From positions 124,001-188,000 of the forward strand of contig NZ_AEUT02000001.1 of assembly GCF_000187935.1 (NCBI RefSeq): a DNA stretch of 64,000 nucleotides. The letters run 5' to 3'. The DNA comes from Streptococcus parauberis NCFD 2020 (GTDB taxonomy: Bacteria; Bacillota; Bacilli; Lactobacillales; Streptococcaceae). Shown here one piece after another: positions 57,977 to 64,000 of this stretch. How positions within the stretch are numbered: the first letter of the stretch is position 1; each line of letters begins with the position of its first letter. The position numbers and the translations under genes were made by a program. The notes under the pieces were generated by a model, which was not told the origin of the DNA, searched no databases, and was given only the letters and a program-made list of their open reading frames with translations.

Positions 57977-58081
57977 CTTTAAAATATTTCCTTTCTGCCA
58001 TGGCACTTGTGCCCCATAGTTATTAACTAGACTAGTGTAACAAAATTAAAAGTATTTGACAAGCTTTTTGGAGTAATTCTT

Positions 58082-59017
58082 TTAATTTGCTAGGAGATCT
58101 TTTATTTCTTGGAAAATGACTTCATTTTCCTCTAGACTATATGAATTTGCTCCGCTAGCAAGTGGATGACCACCCCCATGATGACGCTTGGCAATTTCAT
58201 TGATAAATTTTGTTTTGCTACGCATTCTGACACGGTAATGCCCATCAGCTTGCTCGACAAAGATTGCCCAAGCTTGGACTAAATCAATTTTTCCGGGAGT
58301 CGAAACAATGGCTGAGCTCTCAGCATCAGTGATATCAAAGTCTTTGAGAATTTTTTGCGTCAGCACAACTCGTGCAGCTCCGTTTTCATCAATTTCGAGA
58401 TTATCAAAAACATAGCCTTGCAGCTTGGCAATTTTAAAAGAGAAAGAATCCATTTTTCGGCCAATGGCAGAAAAATCAAATTCGTACTGGCGTAATTTAC
58501 TGGCAATTAAGAAGGTTTTGCTACTAGTAGCAGGATAGAGGAAGCGTCCCGTATCTCCAACAATCCCAGCATAGAGCAGTTGCGCAGCTATGTTTGATAG
58601 TTTAAGGTTCATTTCGAAAGCAAAGTCAGCAATAATTTCACTAGCACTTGAAGCCATCGTATCAACATGACAGATATCTCCATAGACATCATCATTTGGG
58701 TGATGGTCGATTTTAATGGTAAAGTCGCCATCTAAATAACGAGCATCATCTATCCGAGGACGGTTAGCCGTATCTGTAATGATAACTAATGAGCCGGAAT
58801 AATCAGAATCTTGGACTGTATCCATCATTGCGACCCAATCAAGACTTGGCTCGTCGTAACCAGTAATCAAGACTTTCTTATCTGGGAAATTAGCTTTAAT
58901 AATTTCTTTCAAACCAGCTTGGCTACCAATGGCATCAGGGTCCGGATTTTTATGACGATGGATGATAATTGTTTGATGTTTTTTTATTTGTTCTAAAATT
59001 TCTTTATAAATTGTCAT
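58082..59017 (-). CDS. DHH/DHHA1 phosphoesterase (NrnA / Pde2-like)
   Basis: 311-residue manganese-dependent phosphoesterase. DHH motifs: HRHKNPDPDAIGSQAG (residues 20-35), IITDTANRPR and IKIDHHPNDD; DHHA1 ends with RHHGGGHPLASGA. Such enzymes degrade nano-RNA, pAp or the pApA from c-di-AMP; in streptococci this family includes Pde2. Substrate here not decided. It starts 3 nt after the GNAT stop and so forms an operon with it. Confidence 0.92.
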   Translation of the reverse strand: MTIYKEILEQIKKHQTIIIHRHKNPDPDAIGSQAGLKEIIKANFPDKKVLITGYDEPSLDWVAMMDTVQDSDYSGSLVIITDTANRPRIDDARYLDGDFTIKIDHHPNDDVYGDICHVDTMASSASEIIADFAFEMNLKLSNIAAQLLYAGIVGDTGRFLYPATSSKTFLIASKLRQYEFDFSAIGRKMDSFSFKIAKLQGYVFDNLEIDENGAARVVLTQKILKDFDITDAESSAIVSTPGKIDLVQAWAIFVEQADGHYRVRMRSKTKFINEIAKRHHGGGHPLASGANSYSLEENEVIFQEIKDLLAN

Positions 59018-59020
59018 TGT

Positions 59021-59461
59021 TTAATCTTTTTCTTTCATCATATCAATATGGGGAATGTCGTCTTCTAAGTAGACCTCAGAAGTAGCATTAAAACCAAATT
59101 GTCCATAAAAGTCTTGCAAATGAGCTTGAGCTTGTGCATAGACTGGTAATTGAGGATAATTTTCTTGGCAATAGCTAAGTGCGGTGGCAACTAGTTCTTG
59201 CCCTAAGCCTTTACCACGAACTGTTTGAGTTGTCAGAACTCGGCCCAGTTTCATCATTTTTTCGGTTGGTATAATGCGACAGTATGCTAATAATTGACCC
59301 GAACTGTCTTGTTTGAAAATGTGTATTGATTTTTGGTCCAATTCATCAATTTCAGGATAAGCACAGGCTTGTTCCACAACAAAGACTGCAACCCGCTCTT
59401 TTAAAATAATAAATAATTCATCTCTGGTCAATTGATCAAATGCCTTAATACTCCAATTCAT
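59021..59461 (-). CDS. GNAT-family N-acetyltransferase (ElaA-like)
   Basis: About 146 residues. ElaA signatures: ELFIILKERVAVFVVEQACAYPE, and the acetyl-CoA loop VRGKGLGQELV near residue 82. Substrate unknown. Two adjacent ATGs (59464, 59461) and a GTG (59467) are candidate starts after AGGTG. Followed directly by the DHH gene. Confidence 0.86.
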   Translation of the reverse strand: MNWSIKAFDQLTRDELFIILKERVAVFVVEQACAYPEIDELDQKSIHIFKQDSSGQLLAYCRIIPTEKMMKLGRVLTTQTVRGKGLGQELVATALSYCQENYPQLPVYAQAQAHLQDFYGQFGFNATSEVYLEDDIPHIDMMKEKD

Positions 59462-59511
59462 CATCACACCTAGCCTTCTCTAAAAGTCTTTTTAATAGTA
59501 TACCATAAGTG

Positions 59512-59540
59512 CCAAAAAACCTATAGATTTACTATAGGTC
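59512..59540 (-). terminator. Terminator of the GST gene
   Basis: Minus strand CCTATAG / CTATAGG stem, 5-nt loop, U-run. Confidence 0.8.
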
Positions 59541-59547
59541 AATTTGC

Positions 59548-60327
59548 TTAGTTTATTTCTTTTAAGGTTACTTCTAAAGCTCGTTTTACTGCTGGCCTTT
59601 GAGCTATTTTATCTGTCCATTGGTTGAGATATTTATAAGATTTTAGGTCAAGAAATTCTGCAGCATTGTCATAAAGTTGATCTTGTGCTAATTGTCCATA
59701 CCAAGACCAGATAGCAATGTCTGCAATACTGTAGTCATCACCAGCAATATATGGTCTCTTGGCTAATTCTTTATCTAATAAATCAAATTGGCGTTTTGTT
59801 TCCATGGTGTAACGATCGATTGGGTATTCTAATTTTTCAGGTGCATAATGGAAGAAGTGACCAAAGCCACCACCGACAAAAGGAGCAGCACCGGTCTGCC
59901 AAAATAGCCAATTTAATTCTTGTGTTCTGGTCGCATGATTTTGGCTAATCAAAGCATCATGTTTTTCTGCTAAGTAAAGAAGAATATTTGCAGATTCAAA
60001 AATATTGATGGTTTCAGAATCAGACAAGTCTAATAAAGCAGGAATTTTTGAATTGGGGTTGATTACAGTGAAATCACTACCGAACTGTTCTTGCTTACCT
60101 AAATTGATTTTGAAAGCATCATAAGGAGCATCAGTTATATCAAGCTCTTTTAATTCTTCAAACATGATAATTGGTTTAATCCCATTAGGTGTTCCTAAGG
60201 TAAATAATTGATATGGATTTTCTCCTCGAGGTAGTTTTTGTTCGAAACGACTTCCAGCTGTCTCTTGATTTGAGCCTGGAATCTTATGGGTATTTTTCCA
60301 TACTTTTGGTAATTGATAAGTTGTCAT
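59548..60327 (-). CDS. Glutathione S-transferase family protein (YghU-like)
   Basis: 259-residue thioredoxin-fold plus GST C-terminal domain protein. The YghU/YfcG type is suggested by the long N terminus LPKVWKNTHKIPGSNQ, NPNSKIPALLDLSD (cis-proline) and ESANILLYLAEKH. By family such proteins have disulfide-reductase activity with glutathione or a related thiol. The start at 60327 follows AGAGAGGA; an upstream ATG at 60366 is in the promoter area. Monocistronic. Confidence 0.88.
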   Translation of the reverse strand: MTTYQLPKVWKNTHKIPGSNQETAGSRFEQKLPRGENPYQLFTLGTPNGIKPIIMFEELKELDITDAPYDAFKINLGKQEQFGSDFTVINPNSKIPALLDLSDSETINIFESANILLYLAEKHDALISQNHATRTQELNWLFWQTGAAPFVGGGFGHFFHYAPEKLEYPIDRYTMETKRQFDLLDKELAKRPYIAGDDYSIADIAIWSWYGQLAQDQLYDNAAEFLDLKSYKYLNQWTDKIAQRPAVKRALEVTLKEIN

Positions 60328-60593
60328 AGGCTTGTCCTCTCTATTGCTACTAATTAGGATTATCATAACAAATAAAAAGTTGAATCACAAAAGTTAAGTT
60401 TTGTACAAGTTATTTATTGATTATTTGATTTTCTAATGTAAAAACATTTAACATTTTTTGTTTATACTATTTGATTTCAGTCTAATAATTAACCTTAATA
60501 AAATATTTAGGTATAAAATCTTTAGGAAAAATGCCTTGATTTATTTAATACATTTGTTATCATATTAAAAAGCTGCAAAGGAGTAAAATAAGA

Positions 60594-61613
60594 ATGGAAG
60601 AAATAGATTTTGAAAAACTTGCAAAAACAGAGCTACATTGCCACTTGGATGGCTCCATTCCGTTTGGAACGATTAAGAAATTATTAAAACTTGCCAAGAT
60701 AGAAATTCCAGATGACGATGACGATTTAAAACAGCTTATTAAAGCACCTAAATCAGCTACTTCCTTAATGGATTATTTAAAGACCTTTGACTTTATTAGA
60801 CCACTCTTACAGTCAAAAGAGGCTCTTCAGCTAGCAAGCTATGACTTAGCCAAGTCGGCAGCTCAGGAAGGTGTTATTTATATGGAAATCCGTTTTGCAC
60901 CAGAACTTTCAATGGATCAGGGGTTAACTTTAGAAGAAATAATGGAAGCTGTCTTAAAGGGGGCAAATAATGCAACCAGAGATTTTGGGATAGTCACCAA
61001 AATTATTGTTTGTGGTATGCGACAATCATCGCTTACTTTAACAGAAGAGATTTTTAAGAAAGTTATTCGATGGGCTGAAAAAGGATTAGTTGGATTTGAT
61101 TTTGCGGGAAATGAGCTTGATTTTCCTCCAGAGTACTTAAGCACAATTATTGAGGAGACACAAAAATTAGGACTACCTTTTACCCTCCATGCAGGGGAAT
61201 GTGGCTGTGCTAATTATATTTCACAAGCTATTGATCTTGGCATAAAGCGTCTTGGGCATGTTACTGCAGTCTCAAAAAATCCAGACCTTTTAAGACGTTT
61301 GAGACAAGAAGGGGTGACCGCGGAGCTATGTTTAACAAGTAACCTTCAAACTAAAGCAGCTCCAACAATTGCTGATTTTCCCTATCTTATGATGAAGCAA
61401 GCAGGTGTCAAACTGAGTATTAATACTGATAACCGAACTGTCTCAGATACTAATTTAACGAAAGAGTATCAATTATATAACTATTATTTTGGGACTAGTG
61501 TCGCTGATTTTTATCGTCATAATTGTGACGCTATTGAAGCTTCATTTGCGAGTCCCTCTGAAAAGAAGGAACTACTGGAACGATTAAAATTTTCCTATCA
61601 ATACTATCTCTAA
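60594..61613 (+). CDS. add: Adenosine deaminase
   Basis: Zinc hydrolase converting adenosine to inosine in purine salvage. 339 residues. Metal ligands His15 and His17 in ELHCHLDGS, catalytic glutamate in LHAGECG, RLGHV and the aspartates in INTDN are all present. An AAAGGAG site precedes the ATG. About 270 nt upstream is free of genes. Followed by flavodoxin 68 nt later. Confidence 0.95.
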   Translation: MEEIDFEKLAKTELHCHLDGSIPFGTIKKLLKLAKIEIPDDDDDLKQLIKAPKSATSLMDYLKTFDFIRPLLQSKEALQLASYDLAKSAAQEGVIYMEIRFAPELSMDQGLTLEEIMEAVLKGANNATRDFGIVTKIIVCGMRQSSLTLTEEIFKKVIRWAEKGLVGFDFAGNELDFPPEYLSTIIEETQKLGLPFTLHAGECGCANYISQAIDLGIKRLGHVTAVSKNPDLLRRLRQEGVTAELCLTSNLQTKAAPTIADFPYLMMKQAGVKLSINTDNRTVSDTNLTKEYQLYNYYFGTSVADFYRHNCDAIEASFASPSEKKELLERLKFSYQYYL

Positions 61614-61681
61614 TATCATAGTGATTTTATCCATTAAATATGTTAAAATAAATGAAGTTTAGTTATTTTTTGGAGGAAAAT

Positions 61682-62137
61682 ATGGCCATAGTAAAAATCG
61701 TTTATGCTAGTATGACAGGCAATACTGAAGAAATTGCTGATATAGTTGCAAATAAGTTAACCGAACTCGGACACGATGTTGAAGTTGACGAGTGCACATC
61801 AGTTGAGGCTTCAGATTTTGAAGATGCCGAAATAGCGATTGTTGCGACATATACTTATGGTGATGGTGACTTACCAGATGAAATTGTCGATTTCTACGAA
61901 GATTTACAGGATTTAGACTTATCAGATCGTATCTATGGGGTGGTTGGATCAGGGGATACTTTCTATGATTACTTCTGTAAGTCAGTAGATGAATTTGAAG
62001 AACAATTTGCTCTAACGGGAGCCATTAAAGGTGCTGAATCAGTTAAAGTTGACTTGGCAGCAGAAGATGAAGACATTGCCAATCTGGAAGCATTTGCGGA
62101 AGCAATTTCCAAGTCAGCAGAAAGTTTATTGCAATAA
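61682..62137 (+). CDS. Flavodoxin
   Basis: FMN electron carrier, 151 residues. The phosphate-binding loop SMTGNTEEIAD lies at residues 9-19, with TYTYGDGDLPD and GSGDTFYDYFCKSVD as the two flavin-contact loops. Acidic throughout. TGGAGGAAAAT precedes ATG 61682; the in-frame ATG at 61652 lies before the ribosome site. Possible partner of reductive enzymes such as QueG is speculation. Confidence 0.94.
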   Translation: MAIVKIVYASMTGNTEEIADIVANKLTELGHDVEVDECTSVEASDFEDAEIAIVATYTYGDGDLPDEIVDFYEDLQDLDLSDRIYGVVGSGDTFYDYFCKSVDEFEEQFALTGAIKGAESVKVDLAAEDEDIANLEAFAEAISKSAESLLQ

Positions 62138-62189
62138 CCAGATAATCAAATGTTAGTAGCCTAATTGCTTTAAGAACGAATTTGTTTTT

Positions 62190-62217
62190 AAGGTGTTAAG
62201 TCACTAACCTTTTTTCT
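62190..62217 (+). terminator. Terminator of the flavodoxin gene
   Basis: AAGG-T-GTTA / TAAC-CTT stem with T-run, in the flavodoxin-chorismate mutase gap. Confidence 0.6.
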
Positions 62218-62244
62218 TGAGCAGAAGTAAGTTAGAAGGATACA

Positions 62245-62532
62245 ATGGAATTAGAAGAAATAAGAAAAGAAATTGATTTGGTCAATGCAGACCTGCTTAA
62301 ATTAATTGAAAAGCGGATGGACTTGGTCCAACACGTCACTACTTATAAGCGTCAGCATCAGTTGCCAGTTTTGGATGCATCGCGCGAGCAATTCATCCTA
62401 AAAGAAATTGGTAATCAAGTGAAAAATCAGGACTATAAGGAAGCTGTGATTGCGACCTTTGCAGCTATTATGGCAGCCTCTAGGAATTATCAGGAAGGCG
62501 CAATTAAGGGAGGCAAAGATGCTGAAAGCTAA
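62245..62532 (+). CDS. Chorismate mutase (AroQ type)
   Basis: 95-residue helical enzyme converting chorismate to prephenate. LEEIRKEIDLVNADLLKLIEKRMDL is split here as EIDLVNADLLKLI and KRMDLVQHV, with the catalytic arginine/lysine set of CM type II. The ClC gene starts inside its last codons (14-nt overlap), so the pair is coupled. This coupling is conserved in streptococci. Confidence 0.92.
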   Translation: MELEEIRKEIDLVNADLLKLIEKRMDLVQHVTTYKRQHQLPVLDASREQFILKEIGNQVKNQDYKEAVIATFAAIMAASRNYQEGAIKGGKDAES

Positions 62533-63748
62533 GCTTCTCTCTATTAAGGATAGCTTAATCTTAGTGGTCTTAGCTTTAGGGATTGGTTTAGTGGTTGGTG
62601 CTTTAGACTTCGTTTTTGGTTCTGTACTTTTGTTAGTCTCGGATTTTAGGACTGAGCATCTAACGATCTTGCTACCGTTTTTAGCTGGAGCTGGACTCTT
62701 AACGGTTTTTCTCTACCATAAATTTGGAGGTAAGGCTAGCAAGGGGATGAGTTTAATTTTCCTTGTCAGCCAGGGAAAAGAAAAAGAAATACCTTTAGTT
62801 TTGATTCCACTGATTATGTTTTCGACCTGGATGACCCACCTCTTTGGAGGTAGCGCTGGCCGTGAAGGTGTAGCTGTTCAATTAGGAGCGACGGTTTCCC
62901 ATTATTGCCATTCTTGGTTAAAAGTGGAGAATAGCTCGCGCATATTCTTGGCAATTGGTATGGCAGCCGGTTTTGCGGGTTTATTTCAAACCCCATTAGC
63001 AGCTATCTTCTTTGCATTTGAAGTCTTAGCAATGACACATTTTGCCTTCTTTGCATTATTTATCCCTGTAGCTGTCGCTGCTTATACAGCCTCTACGTTC
63101 TCTCATGCTCTAGGACTGGAAAAATTCTCTTTTATCATTAAGGAGACAGTAGCTCTTAGTCCGATAATGATTGGTAAATTGGTATTACTAGGATTAATCT
63201 TTGGTCTAGCGGGTAATCTTTTTGCTTATACTTTAGGGAAAGCAAAGACATTTTTCTCAGAGAAGTTATCTAACCCATATCAAAAAGTTCTAGTTTTAGG
63301 TATAGTTGTGACAGTACTTGTTTTCGTTTTACATTCAGGTCGCTATAGTGGACTAGGTACAAACTTAATAAATATGTCTTTTTCTGGTGAGACGATTTAT
63401 TCCTATGATTGGTTCTTAAAAATAATGTTAACAGTTCTTACCATTGCAGCAGGCTACCAAGGGGGAGAAGTGACTCCACTCTTTTCTATTGGAGCTAGTC
63501 TGGGTGCCCTTATAGCGCCATTATTTGGCTTACCAGTTTTCTTGGTAGCAGCACTTGGCTATTCTGCTGTATTTGCCAGTGCGACAAATACCTACTTAGC
63601 TTCTGTTTTTATTGGATATGAAGTCTTTGGATCAGAAAATATGATTTCTTTTCTGATTGTTGTATTGATTGCTACCTTACTTAATCAGAAACATAGTATT
63701 TATGCCAATCAGGAACTCTTAGAGGTAAAAAATAAATTTCAAATTTAA
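62519..63748 (+). CDS. ClC-family antiporter, probable fluoride exporter (EriC-F type)
   Basis: 410-residue membrane protein of the ClC family with about ten or more helices. Seen: FGGSAGREGVAVQLGA (gating-glutamate loop), YQGGEVTPLFSIGASLG and a region KASKGMSLIF where canonical chloride ClCs carry GSGIP. The Gly-Met in place of the chloride-coordinating Ser is a feature of the fluoride/proton antiporter branch; the chorismate mutase-eriC order is known from fluoride-resistance loci in S. mutans. ATG 62519 follows AAGGGAGG and overlaps the chorismate mutase gene. Confidence 0.85.
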   Translation: MLKAKLLSIKDSLILVVLALGIGLVVGALDFVFGSVLLLVSDFRTEHLTILLPFLAGAGLLTVFLYHKFGGKASKGMSLIFLVSQGKEKEIPLVLIPLIMFSTWMTHLFGGSAGREGVAVQLGATVSHYCHSWLKVENSSRIFLAIGMAAGFAGLFQTPLAAIFFAFEVLAMTHFAFFALFIPVAVAAYTASTFSHALGLEKFSFIIKETVALSPIMIGKLVLLGLIFGLAGNLFAYTLGKAKTFFSEKLSNPYQKVLVLGIVVTVLVFVLHSGRYSGLGTNLINMSFSGETIYSYDWFLKIMLTVLTIAAGYQGGEVTPLFSIGASLGALIAPLFGLPVFLVAALGYSAVFASATNTYLASVFIGYEVFGSENMISFLIVVLIATLLNQKHSIYANQELLEVKNKFQI

Positions 63749-63795
63749 AGCAATTTTTGATTAAATTTTTTTAATAAAATAGACTGTGAAGTTTC

Positions 63796-63824
63796 TTTAC
63801 AAGTTCTCTTGAATATGATAAAAT
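63796..63824 (+). promoter_or_regulatory. rplS promoter
   Basis: TTTACA (63796-63801), 17-nt spacer, TAAAAT (63819-63824) preceded by TGA. Confidence 0.7.
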
Positions 63825-63830
63825 ACTCTT

Positions 63831-63907
63831 TGTGTGTAATGGACACATATAAATAAGCTAATCCGCTGAGACAAGTACTTAAGATTGGTAAGATAGGAGA
63901 ATATAAA
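63831..63907 (+). ncRNA. Leader of rplS, candidate L19 autoregulatory leader
   Basis: About 77 nt between the promoter and the ATG, beginning with a TGTGT / ACACA hairpin and carrying GCTGAGAC-like conserved-looking text. Firmicute rplS genes often have an L19-binding leader; the match is not verified here. Confidence 0.35.
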
Positions 63908-64000
63908 ATGAATCCATTAATCCAAAGCTTGACTGAAAGTCAACTTCGTACTGACATCCCTACATTCCGCGCTGGTGACACTGTTCGCGTTCACGCGAAA
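63908..64000 (+). CDS. rplS: 50S ribosomal protein L19 (3' end outside window)
   Basis: Only the first 31 codons are present: [20 protein letters not shown], then [11 protein letters not shown], a perfect start for bacterial L19. Stop lies beyond the right edge. Preceded by TAGGAG and its own promoter. Located downstream of the ClC gene. Confidence 0.96.
   Translation, partial: MNPLIQSLTESQLRTDIPTFRAGDTVRVHAK

Noticed and set aside
57716..58020. Zinc-dependent regulation of rpmE2 because of the nearby adcA theme
   Set aside because: The protein is the cysteine-free form, but no TTAAC-type AdcR/Zur box is seen in its upstream sequence.
61652..61681. Earlier in-frame ATG giving a flavodoxin with a ten-residue extension
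   Set aside because: It lies upstream of the strong GGAGG site and flavodoxins begin with the beta-strand AIVKIVYAS directly.

Overview
This window looks like chromosomal core sequence of a low-GC Streptococcus. Base composition is AT-rich and most genes carry strong AGGAGG-type ribosome sites. Gene orders typical of streptococci are present: ppc-ftsW-tuf-tpiA, yidA-like HAD-murM-murN, prfB-ftsE-ftsX, dinG-aspB-asnS, rapZ-yvcK-whiA, and flavodoxin-chorismate mutase-ClC-rplS. Protein sequences (PEP carboxylase, AdcA, LysS) resemble the pyogenic group (S. uberis / S. parauberis / S. iniae / S. pyogenes relatives); the exact species cannot be fixed by reading alone. I see no rRNA, tRNA, CRISPR array, prophage, plasmid genes or intact insertion sequence.

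Layout. 1-9.9 kb: a truncated SARP/BTAD-type regulator with an ATPase domain, lysS, small metabolic enzymes, a thiamine-riboswitch-controlled thiT, a membrane-anchored GH25 muramidase, an ECF S component paired with a DUF4430 lipoprotein, and pepF. 10-16.7 kb: ppc, ftsW, tuf, tpiA. 16.8-21.6 kb (minus strand): murN, murM, a HAD phosphatase and an HD phosphohydrolase. 21.6-26.9 kb: a DUF1934 gene, a CDF metal transporter, a P-type cation ATPase behind a manganese (yybP-ykoY) riboswitch, and a glycerophosphodiesterase. 27-38.3 kb: a metallophosphoesterase, a HAD enzyme, fbp, queG, prfB (with its programmed frameshift), ftsEX, an MBL hydrolase and dinG. 38.4-46 kb: aspB, asnS, a frameshifted pseudogene, rapZ-yvcK-whiA and a C69 dipeptidase. 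46.2-47.8 kb: adcA under an AdcR-type operator array. 47.9-57.1 kb: a catabolic island with GntR regulator, agaS, lacC, lacD, a second GntR regulator, bgaC and a mannose-family PTS (IIB, IIC, IID, IIA). 57.1-64 kb: two tiny lysine-tailed proteins, rpmE2, a DHH phosphoesterase, a GNAT, a GST, add, a flavodoxin, chorismate mutase, a ClC antiporter and the start of rplS.

How parts fit together. The sugar island can be read as one pathway: the PTS imports and phosphorylates an amino sugar or a beta-galactoside, BgaC releases galactose from beta-1,3-galactosides, AgaS converts galactosamine-6-phosphate to tagatose-6-phosphate, LacC phosphorylates it and LacD splits the bisphosphate into triose phosphates (TpiA is nearby). 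Metal control is a second theme: zinc (AdcA), manganese (riboswitch-ATPase) and a CDF exporter. The strongest unexplained structural pattern is a set of six genes without a Shine-Dalgarno sequence, in which a -10 box sits 6-9 nt before the ATG, predicting leaderless mRNAs. No clearly new defence or mobile system was found; most of the window is ordinary housekeeping DNA.
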